From: Streptomyces fulvorobeus
GTDB taxonomy: Bacteria > Actinomycetota > Actinomycetes > Streptomycetales > Streptomycetaceae
Assembly (NCBI RefSeq): GCF_013167895.1
Contig: NZ_BLWC01000001.1
Location: forward strand, 6,535,507 to 6,599,506
Direction of reading: 5' to 3'
Length of the DNA: 64,000 nucleotides
The position numbers and the translations under genes are program-made. This document shows positions 8,185-16,700 of this stretch, piece by piece (the first letter of the stretch is position 1; the number at the start of each line of letters is the position of its first letter). The notes below the pieces were generated by a model. It worked only from the letters and a program-made list of their open reading frames with translations, had not been told where the DNA came from and did not search any database.

Positions 8185-8982
8185 TCAGCGCTGGCGACGG
8201 TCGATCCGCAGCTCGTCGATGTGGTTGGCGATCGTGGAGTCGCTGACCTGCTGGTGGAACTGGAAGATCCCGCCACTGCCTGCGGCCGGCGCGGCGGTGG
8301 AGGCGCTCGTCGGCTGCGAGGCCGGTAGAGGAGCATCGACGAGGTAGGGAAGTACCGCCTGGCCGGTCAGCCCCGGCACGTGAAGGCGGCACGCCTCCGT
8401 GAAGTGCGGCTTGTCACCGACGTGGGCGAGGGTCTCGAGGAAATGCTGCCGGTCCAGCCCCGGTGTCCGTCCGGCACGCACGGTGCGCCGGTAGGCGGTC
8501 TCGGAGAGCGCGACTGCCAGAAAGGCACCACCCTCTACCGCCGCGGCCAGCGCCCCGCGCACCTCCTGACTGTCGACCAACCGGCACGCGTCGTTGATGG
8601 CATCACCCCGGTGATCCGGCAGGGACAGTGGCCCGACGTGCACACTGGCCCTGAGGTAGACAGCGGGGGCGCTGCTCAGCCGCTGCTGGTCGTAGCGCGT
8701 CAGCGCTGCGTTCAGACACCTCAACAGCGGATCAACGAGCCGGGCCAGGTACGGGGCCGGGAAAACCAAAATGGCGCCGTCACCACTGTCCTTGAACGCA
8801 TCCGGCTCTTCGCGCGGGTCCTTGAGCCCGCACTCGGCGAGCACGGTGGCCAGGATGTCGTTCACATCGGAGCGGACCGGGGCCATCTTCGCCTCAGGGA
8901 GCTTGCTGTAGTCCTTCATATCGATGACCATCAGCGCGTGTTCCGCGGGCACGAGATGGTCTCGGGGGATCGGTGATGCCAT
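8185..8982 (-). CDS. Class III-type nucleotidyl cyclase (Pycsar/cyclase-homology family)
   Basis: 265 residues. MVIDMKDYSKL (about 18-28) and FKDSGDGAILVF (about 63-74) supply the two metal-binding aspartates of the cyclase homology domain. ASVHVGPLS then RGDAINDACRLVDS (about 128-141) keep the Asn and Arg that stabilise the transition state in class III cyclases. The enzyme should therefore convert an NTP to a cyclic mononucleotide. The base is not predictable by eye, and Pycsar cyclases make cCMP or cUMP. The C-terminus carries FHQQVSDSTIANHIDEL, resembling a motif at the N-terminus of the next protein. Upstream lies a cyclic-nucleotide-binding regulator and a Pycsar-type membrane protein, a context that supports signalling rather than housekeeping. 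Start: ATG at 8982; a 105-bp gap upstream holds a strong palindrome. Confidence 0.7.
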   Translation of the reverse strand: MASPIPRDHLVPAEHALMVIDMKDYSKLPEAKMAPVRSDVNDILATVLAECGLKDPREEPDAFKDSGDGAILVFPAPYLARLVDPLLRCLNAALTRYDQQRLSSAPAVYLRASVHVGPLSLPDHRGDAINDACRLVDSQEVRGALAAAVEGGAFLAVALSETAYRRTVRAGRTPGLDRQHFLETLAHVGDKPHFTEACRLHVPGLTGQAVLPYLVDAPLPASQPTSASTAAPAAGSGGIFQFHQQVSDSTIANHIDELRIDRRQR

Positions 8983-9045
8983 GAGGGGCGGCCCTCCAAA
9001 GGGGGACAGGCGTGCACGAAGACCTCATGGTGTTCCCCCCGTCAG

Positions 9046-9077
9046 GCTGGTGGTGCCCACCAGTGGGCACCACCAGC
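9046..9077. promoter_or_regulatory. 32-bp near-perfect palindrome upstream of cyclase gene
   Basis: Two perfect 15-base arms (GCTGGTGGTGCCCAC and its reverse complement) are separated by two bases. They lie between the stop of the Crp/Fnr gene and the start of the cyclase gene. The arms are too close for a normal RNA hairpin unless the inner pairs open. A dimeric operator or an attenuating stem are both possible. Because a Crp/Fnr dimer is encoded next to it, an operator controlling the cyclase genes is the favoured reading (inference). Confidence 0.55.
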
Positions 9078-9087
9078 GTGCCCCTCC

Positions 9088-9777
9088 TCACGCCTGCGTA
9101 TGGGCGTGTGACTGGATGGCACCAATGTTGCGGATGAGAAGCCCGCCCCCTGATTCCGTGGTCACCCACCCCGCCTCACGCCAGGGCCTGAGAGCATTTC
9201 CCACCGCGTTGCGAGACGCCCCGATCATCTGGGAAAGCTCCGTCTGCGTCAGACGCACGACAAGCCCCGAAGCCGTAGAGGACGCCGCAGCGGACAGCCG
9301 TCCCAGAGCTGACGCCAGACGCACCGGCACCGACGCCGTGGACAGCTCAAGCCGGACCGTTTCTGCCTCCCGCACCCGAGTAATGGCATGCCGCAGCAAT
9401 GGCGCCAGCAGACGATGCTCCTCGACAAACGCCAGGAACTCAGAGGCCGGAATGATGCGAACGTGACACGCCTCAGCCGCGATGACTGATGCAGTACGCG
9501 GCTGCTCATCCAATACGGCCAGCTCACCCAGAAGATCCCCAGCGCCTCGCACCGCAAGCAGGGCCCGCTCACCCCGCTGGCCAGTCAGCGTGATCAGAGT
9601 CGAACCGGCATCAAGCATGATCACGTGCGTTGCGGGATCCCCCTGCCGCAATAACAGACTCCGGGCCGGCCGCACACGCTGCGGAGCCAGACCCTCCAAC
9701 GCAGACCACAAGGATCCGCCAATCAGTTCGAGATGTGACTTGTACACATGCCCCCCATCACGTGTGCTCACGAGCAC
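9088..9777 (-). CDS. Crp/Fnr-family regulator with cyclic-nucleotide-binding domain
   Basis: 229 residues. Residues about 15-130 form the double-stranded beta-helix of a cNMP-binding domain: LLLRQGDPATHVIMLDAGST, then VRGAGDLLGELAVLDEQPRT, where GELA..D..PRTA is the phosphate-binding cassette with its Glu and Arg. Residues about 165-215 hold the winged helix, LTQTELSQMIGASRNAVGNA and GWVTTE. It should bind a cyclic nucleotide and DNA in the cytoplasm. Its gene is between the membrane protein (15-bp gap) and the cyclase, so it probably senses the local cyclase product. The GTG start is embedded in an 18-bp inverted repeat that could be an autoregulatory site. Confidence 0.8.
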   Translation of the reverse strand: MLVSTRDGGHVYKSHLELIGGSLWSALEGLAPQRVRPARSLLLRQGDPATHVIMLDAGSTLITLTGQRGERALLAVRGAGDLLGELAVLDEQPRTASVIAAEACHVRIIPASEFLAFVEEHRLLAPLLRHAITRVREAETVRLELSTASVPVRLASALGRLSAAASSTASGLVVRLTQTELSQMIGASRNAVGNALRPWREAGWVTTESGGGLLIRNIGAIQSHAHTQA

Positions 9778-9779
9778 AC
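9762..9779. promoter_or_regulatory. Inverted repeat at the crp-like start codon
   Basis: GTGTGCTC-AC-GAGCACAC, with eight-base perfect arms. The outer GTGTG/CACAC halves recall the TGTGA-N6-TCACA type of Crp operators, though with a wider core. It covers the proposed GTG start of the regulator and lies in the gap after the membrane-protein gene, so it could serve autoregulation (inference). Confidence 0.4.
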
Positions 9780-9792
9780 ACGATGGATCGTC

Positions 9793-10308
9793 TCAACCCA
9801 GCACGTAGGTAATCAACACACCCAATCCAGCCACAACCAGAGCCGCAATGACCAAATCAACCCCTAGACGCACCCACATCAACTTGCGACCGGCCAGCGC
9901 ACTCAGCACCCACAACCGACGCACCTCCCACCACTGCTCCTCGACCGCACCCTCACGCCCGACTGCGGCCACGAACTGCCCAAGACCGCGCACGCCCCCA
10001 CACCCCGCCAGTTCACGCTGGAACCCCCCAGCAGGAATCACCGGCCTTATGGCCCACAGCGAAACGCCGACACTCAACCCCAGCAGCACACACGCCACCG
10101 TCAGAGAACAGGCCAACACCCACGGAACACCCCCCGCATCTGTCAGACAGACAACCCCCACACCCAACAGAGCCCCGGCCACCCCACACAGCACCGTGGC
10201 CTTCACGTCCGCCCGCTGCACCTCGGTAAACGCATATGAAGCGCACTCCCGAACCCACTGCCTCCGACCCGGCTGCATCATCCACTCAGGACACGAAGCA
10301 CCAACCAC
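9793..10308 (-). CDS. Pycsar-effector-type (DUF5706-like) membrane protein
   Basis: 171 residues from a GTG at 10308 with a GGGGAGG ribosome-binding site five bases upstream. AFTEVQRADVKATVL is followed by the first helix pair (VLCGVAGALLGVGVVCL and VLACSLTVACVLLGLSVGV), then WAIRPVIP. The last helix is VDLVIAALVVAGLGVLITYVL after ALAGRKLMWVRLG. The paired helices with the xADxKAxxLxxxAGALL lead and the basic W/L stretch before the final helix match the Pycsar effector membrane domain. In classic Pycsar this domain is fused to the cyclic-nucleotide sensor. Here the sensor is a separate Crp/Fnr protein encoded next, which makes this a split arrangement. First gene of the operon. Confidence 0.6.
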   Translation of the reverse strand: MVGASCPEWMMQPGRRQWVRECASYAFTEVQRADVKATVLCGVAGALLGVGVVCLTDAGGVPWVLACSLTVACVLLGLSVGVSLWAIRPVIPAGGFQRELAGCGGVRGLGQFVAAVGREGAVEEQWWEVRRLWVLSALAGRKLMWVRLGVDLVIAALVVAGLGVLITYVLG

Positions 10309-10509
10309 GTCAGCCTCCCCAGCGCCGAACACCGCGCCAACCGCGATGCCCAACCACCATGCCCCCTCCCCAGAGCGCCGAAGCCCACCACAGGGCACAG
10401 GCCCGGCAACGTCCGTCACCCTCCAGGCTGCGCCAGCAGCCCCGGCGCGACGCAACAAGCCGGCAACAAGAACGGTGTAACTCCTGACCGTAGATGCACT
10501 GATGAGGGG

Positions 10510-11892
10510 GTGTGTCCAGTCAACGGCTGATCTTGGTTATTGAGGGTCAGTGGCTGGTGGTGGGGGTGAGGCGTCCTTCGAAGGCGATCTGGAAGGCGTT
10601 CAGTGGCGCCTTCCAACGCATCGTCCAGCGGCGCCGGCCCTTGCCGGTCGGGTCCAGGCTCATCAGCGCCATGTAGACGCACTTCAAGGCGGCGGCCTCG
10701 TTCGGGAAGTGCCCGCGGGCCCGGAGCGCCTTGCGGATGCGGGCGTTCACGCTCTCGATCGCGTTCGTGCTGCAGATGACCTTGCGGATCTCCACGTCGA
10801 AGGAGAGGAAGGGCACCATCTCGGTCCAGGCGTCGGACCACAGGTTGATCACGGCCGGATACTTGTTGGCCCACTTCTCGGAGAACTCCAGGAACCGTTC
10901 GGTCGCGGCGGCCTCGCTCGGCGCGGTGTAGACGGGCTTAAGGTCCTTGGAGACCTTGTCCCAGTCCTGGCGGGCACAGTAGCGGATGCTATTGCGAATC
11001 AAGTGAACGATGCATGTCTGGACGACAGTTCGGGGGCAGACTGTCTCGACGGCGTCGGGCAGGCCCTTCAGTCCGTCGCAGACGAGCATGAGGACGTCCT
11101 CAATCCCGCGGTTCTTCAGCTCGGGGAAGACCTGGAGCCAGTGCTTGGCGCCCTCACCGCCATCACCGGCCCAGATGCCGAGGATGTCGCGGGTGCCGTC
11201 GACGGTGACGACCATCGCGACGTAGATGGGCCGGTTAGCGACCTTGCCATCGTGAATCTTCACGTTGATCGCATCCACGAAGACGACCGGATAGACGCGA
11301 TCGAGCGGTCGGGCCTGCCATTCCGCCGTGCCCTCCATCATCGAGTCGGTGATCGTGGAGATGGTTTGCTTGGACACCTCCGCGCCGTACACCTCGGCGA
11401 GATGAGCCGATATCTCCCCGTGCGTGAGGCCCTTCGCGGATAGTGACAGCACCATCTCGTCCACGCCGGTCAGTCGGCGCTGCCGCTTCTTCACGAGCTG
11501 CGGTTCGAAGGTGCCGGCCGTGTCGCGGGGCACCTTCACCTCGACCGGGCCAACGTCGGTCAGCACGGTCTTCGAACGGGTGCCGTTGCGGGAGTTGCCG
11601 CTGTTCCGGCCGGCCGCGTCGTGCTTGTCATAGCCGACGTGGTCGGTGATCTCGCCCTCCGGGGCGGACTCCAGCACTCACTTGGTCAACTGCTGCAGCA
11701 GCCCTCCCTCGCCAGTCAGCTGCAGCCCGTCGAAACGAGCTCGGTCGACCAGCATCGAGATCAACTGCTCGTCCGATACCGCCTCCGCGGCCGACTCGAC
11801 GACCGGCTCCTCCACCGACTCGTGCTCGCTGATGGTCTCGCTCATTTCAGGCGTCTCCTTGATCATCGGATCCGCCGTCTATTGGACACTCC
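10510..11892 (-). mobile_element. IS256-family insertion sequence
   Basis: Imperfect terminal inverted repeats bound the transposase gene. GTGTCCAGTCAACGGCTGATC at 10512-10532 (21 bases, near its left end) pairs with 11869-11889 on the other strand at about 17 of 21 positions. The element length of about 1.38 kb is normal for IS256. I could not identify a flanking target duplication with confidence. Its transposase is broken by a nonsense codon. Confidence 0.7.
10547..11866 (-). pseudogene. IS256-family transposase with in-frame stop
   Basis: The N-terminal 62 codons (MIKETPEMSETISEHES... LLQQLTK) end at a TGA at 11678-11680. The frame then continues at once as VLESAPEGEITDHVGYDKHD through the Transposase_mut domain to the end. 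Family members read LTKRVLE here, so CGA to TGA is a single-base nonsense change. The DDE region is otherwise intact: VVFVDAINVKIHDGK, LMLVCDGLKGLPDAV and CSTNAIESVNARIRKALR. Two separate polypeptides would be made, so activity is unlikely without readthrough. Confidence 0.8.
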
Positions 11893-12026
11893 CAGCTCAC
11901 CAGCAAGCCCAGTGAAGTCATTTCGTGAGAGGTTCTAGGGCGTGTCCGATGGGTCGGGGGTGATCGGTGGGTTCTCCACCGGATGCCGGGCACACGCGTC
12001 TGATCTCTCATTGAAAGTGTTCAGAA

Positions 12027-12571
12027 ATGGGTCCAGGGTGGCGGCTAAATGCCCACGGATGCTTGTGGCCCGACTTGCGCACTTGCGCGGGCAGAGCTGC
12101 GTTGGCACTGGTCTGGACCGGAAGGCTTGACAGTCTCCCGGCGGGCGTCGCCTTGCTCGCCCTCACGCTGGTGGCCGGGCCGCCAGTGCTGTTGGCAGCG
12201 AGCGCGCTGCTGACCGCCGTATACATCCTGCCGACTGTGGCCCTGGGGCATTGGTTCGGGCGACTCGCAGGGCACGGGAGAAGGTGGTGGTGGGTGGCGG
12301 CCAGCACGGCCGTGGGGCTTCTGCCCGCATTCGGCCTGCCCGCGATGGCCCGAATGTCGCAGAGCGGGACCACGAGTGGCGACAACTCGCCCTGGACGGA
12401 TTGCTGTTTGCGGGAGTGCTTTGGGCCGCTTCGGCGCCGGCTTCCCTTGCCGTCCACATGACTGTGCTGCGTGAAGAAGCAGGACGTCCGGTCCGGCCAG
12501 TTGGTGACATCCTCCTCTGGGGGACCCTCGGGTTGTCTATCGAACTCACCGCATTTCTGGTATACCTCTGA
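12027..12571 (+). pseudogene. Membrane protein gene, frameshifted
   Basis: The first frame has hydrophobic segments (AGVALLALTLVAGPPVLLAA, SALLTAVYILPTVALGHWFG, WWWVAASTAVGLLPAFGLPA). Near 12360 the protein-like frame switches to QLALDGLLFAGVLWAASAPA and GDILLWGTLGLSIELTAFLV, ending YL. Together they form a plausible four- to five-helix membrane protein of about 180 residues split by one frameshift. The family is unknown. Confidence 0.45.
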
Positions 12572-12662
12572 GCCGTCGCCGAACCCGGTTGCCCCGGCCA
12601 ACCGGCCAGGACCACGTCTTCGGTGTACAGGCCTGTAGTAGGCAACAGGCACCTGCAGCGCG

Positions 12663-13059
12663 TCAGGAATTCAGGACGGCGCCTACGAACCGCTCCGCAG
12701 GTCGGCGGGAGGCCGGAGAGGCCGCCGACGATGAAGGTCAGCTGCCTCGCAAGTTCCGGATAGGCGCTCCAGACAGCTGAGTTCCTGGTCAGGACCGTGC
12801 GCAACAGGTCGCCCTCGTACATGTGGCCTTCGGCCAGAGGGTTGTCACCAAGCACCTCCACCGCGAGCGGAAGAAGCACCGGGAGTCCAATGTTCTGCCC
12901 GATCAGCAGGCGCAGGTCCTCAACGGTCAGAGTTCCGACCGGCCGGCTCCGCAGGGCATGCGCCGTCGCGATGAGGCGGGTGGCGTCAGGCGGGGGCGCC
13001 TCCCAGTGATCACGTTCAAGCTCCTCAAGGGACGGACGACGGTGGATAGATACAGTCAC
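12663..13059 (-). pseudogene. CdiI-type immunity protein, probably frameshifted near the end
   Basis: From the ATG at 13059: SLEELERDHWEAPPPDATRL, RPVGTLTVEDLRLLIGQNIG, LPVLLPLAVEVLGDNPLAEG and HMYEGDLLRTVL. This is the usual actinomycete contact-dependent-inhibition immunity family (about 130 residues). After GGLSGLPP the matching end (PAERFVGAVLNS, stop at 12663) is in a neighbouring frame, so one base is probably gained or lost near 12690. Read without the shift, the frame runs on 175 residues into unrelated DNA. Its place just beyond the Rhs toxin locus suggests an extra immunity gene. Confidence 0.55.
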
Positions 13060-13241
13060 CAGACCATTCTCCCGTGAATGCGTGTGGCCGCGTAGCCGAA
13101 GACCATTGCTGATCTCCGGCTACCCGACCACAGCGCGAGATCTCAAACACGGTCTGAGGTGACGGAAGAAACTGCGCCACCCCTGGCGAATCAAAAAGAA
13201 TATGCCCGTCACGCCGACATAAATATTAATCAGCGGTTCTC

Positions 13242-13652
13242 TTACAGGGCCCCGATCTGCCTCAAATGACAGAGGTGGCCGTCAACAGCAGCAACCTCTT
13301 CTCGAGAGAGAGCGGTAGGGTTCCATTGCTGAGAATTTCCGTGAGACATGAACTGCTCCGGCAGTGCAATTCCGTAATGCTCCACGTAGTCAGCAGCGTC
13401 GAAACGCCAGAAGAACCGGCCGTCGCTCATAATTGCAGTGCCACCAGGTCGGGAAAATTTATCACCCAAAATATCTTCCGAGAAGCCCATCAGCGCGATG
13501 ATGGGTGTGCCAGAACGAAGGTATGCGGCGACTTTCGATCGCTCCCCTTTCGGAATCGCTCCTGTCTGCTGCCGGAGCTCATCAGCGTACTCTGAGAAGG
13601 CAGATTGGCTCGCGATTGTTCCCAATATCCCTAGGGGGATGACGTGCGTCAT
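13242..13652 (-). CDS. Putative immunity protein for the Rhs toxin
   Basis: 136 residues, cytoplasmic, no signal peptide. It reads GERSKVAAYLRSGTPIIALM, GFSEDILGDKF, IMSDGRFFWRFDAADYVEHY and GIALPEQFMSHG. It begins 106 bp downstream of the Rhs toxin stop codon on the same strand, where polymorphic toxins keep their immunity gene. The assignment rests on that position and on the size. Immunity proteins bind and block the C-terminal toxin domain, and I infer the same role here. Confidence 0.6.
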   Translation of the reverse strand: MTHVIPLGILGTIASQSAFSEYADELRQQTGAIPKGERSKVAAYLRSGTPIIALMGFSEDILGDKFSRPGGTAIMSDGRFFWRFDAADYVEHYGIALPEQFMSHGNSQQWNPTALSREEVAAVDGHLCHLRQIGAL

Positions 13653-13758
13653 GTGAAATGTCCAGACGATAGAAGCGACCCTCGACTGGGAGACGGAAGA
13701 CCGTCTCCCAGTCGAAGGATGGGGTAACGCTATGTGCTTTTCAGATGCATCTTACTCG

Positions 13759-16700
13759 CTATCGCATCCCCCATGGCACCGGTTCACCCCTGGGACCGGT
13801 CGGCCACTCCCGCACTGTACCCAAGAGGGGGTCGAGGTCCACCTGGTGCCTGCTTGCGCCAGTGATTCGCACCCCCATAATCTTCGCGAGCTCCCCGGCA
13901 GAACCGCAGGCAGCATGGCAGGAAACGATCTGAATAGGACCTCCCTCGTAATGCGGATTCTCTCGCACGAGTTGGGCTATCTGCTGAGGGTTGGTAAGAA
14001 GGCCGTCCACCCGGAAATTGCCCGCCTCATCTCCGTGCACAATCACGTCATGCCCCCTGGCGCCGGTCGACCGCAGGAAGTTCTGTGTCGTATTGGGGTC
14101 GTCACCGATGGCCGTGGCAGTCCTGCTGTACCTCACCTCGCTGGTCGCCCAGGTGAAGGAAGTTCCAGCTCCCGCAACCGTCACGCCCCCGCCGGCGGCT
14201 CCGCCGGTCGCCATTTCCGCGATCTCTGCAGCGCACACTGGCGCGGTGGCCAGGCATCCCGTCCACATGGCTGCGGCAATGGGTGCAACGGCCACAGCCA
14301 GCCCCACGGCTGCTACGGCGCCCAGGGCAACTTTCTGCCAGGTTGCGAGCTCTCCTGCGTCTGGCAGGTCGTTGGCGTGGGGGTCGTATTGGGGATTGGT
14401 TCCCATCATCCAGCAGGCATTGCAGGCGCCATCGTTCTTCTTGGGCTCGGGGTCGGGCCCCTTCTTGAAGACGATCTTTGCTGTGGTCGCGCCGACGGTC
14501 TGGGTGACCGTGGTGGTCATGGTGCCGCTTCCGGCCGTGCCGTCCTGCTCCGCATACTGGAACGTTTGGGTGTAGGTCTTCGTGTACGACCAGTCCCAGC
14601 CAGAGCTGGTCTTGGTCCAGGTCTCGGTGCCACCGTTGCAGGAACTTGAGGCACCACCGCACGCGCCGTCGGGGCGGAGTCCGGTGGGGTCGGACAGGGT
14701 GACGGGGGTGTTGTTGGCGTACGCGTAACCGTTGAGGGACTCGTGATCCTCCGGGGCGAGGATGGGGTCGACGGAGAGGAAGCGTCCCGTGGGTGGGTCG
14801 TACTCGCGGGCACCGATGTGGGTTAGTCCGGTGTCGGCGTCGGCGGGCTTGCCGAGGAAGCCCTTGTCGTCGGGCCAGGCTTGTGGTGTCGTGCCGCGGG
14901 CCTCGCCGAAAGGCTTTGTGTAGCGGCGGGTGATGGCCTGGGTGGTGGCGTCCACTGTCATCGAGGCGGTGCCGTGGTGATCAGTGACCATCCAGGACAG
15001 GCCGGTCTCGGTGCGGACGGCGGTGGCATTACCTGCCGGGTAGTAGCGCTGAGCAGTGAACTTTTTGGCGGCCGTGTCGTAGTGGAGTTCCTGACCGCCC
15101 AGGTAAAGGACGGTCTTGACGGGGCCGCGGCGGATCAAGAGTTCGCCGTTGGCGTCATAGAGGTAGTCGGTGCTCTTGGTGCCTTCGGTGAGGCGGGCGA
15201 GTTCTCCTTCGATGTCCCAGGTGAGGTTTTGCGTGGCGCCGGTGGGGCTGTAGCGCTTTGTGGCGTTGCCCTGCTCGTCGTAGGTGTACGACTTGGCGGT
15301 GCCGCCGTTGACGGTGACTGAGCTCAGGGTGTGGGGCTGGCCGGTTCCGGAGGCGTTGACGGCGGGGTAGGCGTATCCGGTCTTGGTGTCACCGGTGGCT
15401 TTGTGCTCGGTCTGGGTGTCGCGCAGGCCGCCGGGCTTGTAGGTCCAGCTGGTCCAGTAAGGGGCCGGCCCGCCGAGGGCGGACGCCGAGCGGGCGGTGG
15501 CACAGTCGTTGGAGGACGGGGTCCAGGCTTCGGTCAGACGGCGGTAGCCGTCGTAGGCGAAGCACTGGGCGTCCTTGCCGTTGGCCTTGTCCGTGATCGA
15601 CTTGACGTTGCCGGAGGCATCGTAGATGTAGTCGGCGTCGCTGGTGTAGCCGGTGTTGGTCTGATCGACGGTGTGAGTGTTGGCCAGTCGGCGAGTGCCG
15701 TCCTCGTAGCGGTTGAGGATCTGGAGCTGCTTGGCACCGGTTGAGGTGCCCAGGCGGGTCTCTTCGGTCTCACCGTATGGGGAGTAGCCGATGTTCTGGA
15801 CGTAGTCGGTCATGCCGTCGGTGGCGGTGAGCATGCCCAGGCTGTTGTAGCTGTTGGTCACGGTCTCGGCGGGCAGGCCGGCCATCGCGGGCATTGAGGT
15901 GGACTGGACGGTGCCGTCGATGTTGTAGGTGGAGGAGGTGGTGAAAGTCTGTGGCGCACCGGCGGCGACCAAGGGGTCGCCTGCGGCGATGACGGTCTTG
16001 GTGCCCTTGGAGCGGCCCAGTGAGTCGTAGCCGGTGGCAACTTGGGAGTAGATCTTGCCAGTAGTCCCGTCGACATACCGGATCGAGGCGGTCGGCTTTC
16101 CCTTGGCCAGCGAGTCGTAGGTGAACTTGGTCAGCTGGTGGGCGTTGTCCTTCACTCCGTCCCAGGTTCCGATCGTGCGGCCGAGCTCGTCATAGTCGGT
16201 GATCAGGGTGCGGGAGACGCCGTTGAGGGTCGTGGTGACGGTCAGTGGCTGGTCGGCGTCGTTGTAGGTGGTGTCGACACGACCCTGGTCGGGGTCGGTG
16301 GAGGTGGTCTTGCGGCCTCGAAGGTCGTAGTCGTTCGTCCAGACCGCGCCATCCGGACCGGTCATCTTCTTGAGCTGGCCGCCGGGGGTGTACTCGTACA
16401 GGGTGCGGGTGTAGTCGCTGCCGGTCGGAAGTGGGCCTGCGTACTCACGGCGCTCGGTGGTCCTGCCGCGGGCGTCGACGATCGTGAGGGTGCCGGTGCC
16501 GCCCGCGGCGGCGGTGACGGAGGTGCGGTCGGCCTGCTGGTCGGCTTTGGTGCGCCACTTCTCCTGGTCGTAGACGCGGAAGATTGATTCGGTGGCGCGG
16601 CCGGCGGCGTCGAAGAGCGTCTCGGTGGAGGCGGGGACGGAGCCGGGGAAGGTGTTGGCCAGAGTGCCTGAGGGTGCGTTGTTGTCGTGGATCTGCGCGT

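Noticed and set aside
8124..8336. N-terminal extension of the P-loop protein
   Set aside because: It would overlap the cyclase coding region, is Ser/Thr/Arg-rich shadow sequence, and an ATG with a good ribosome-binding site exists at 8123.
7730..8347. Plus-strand Arg/Ser-rich frame over the cyclase/P-loop junction
   Set aside because: Antisense to two supported genes, with no ribosome-binding site or family match.
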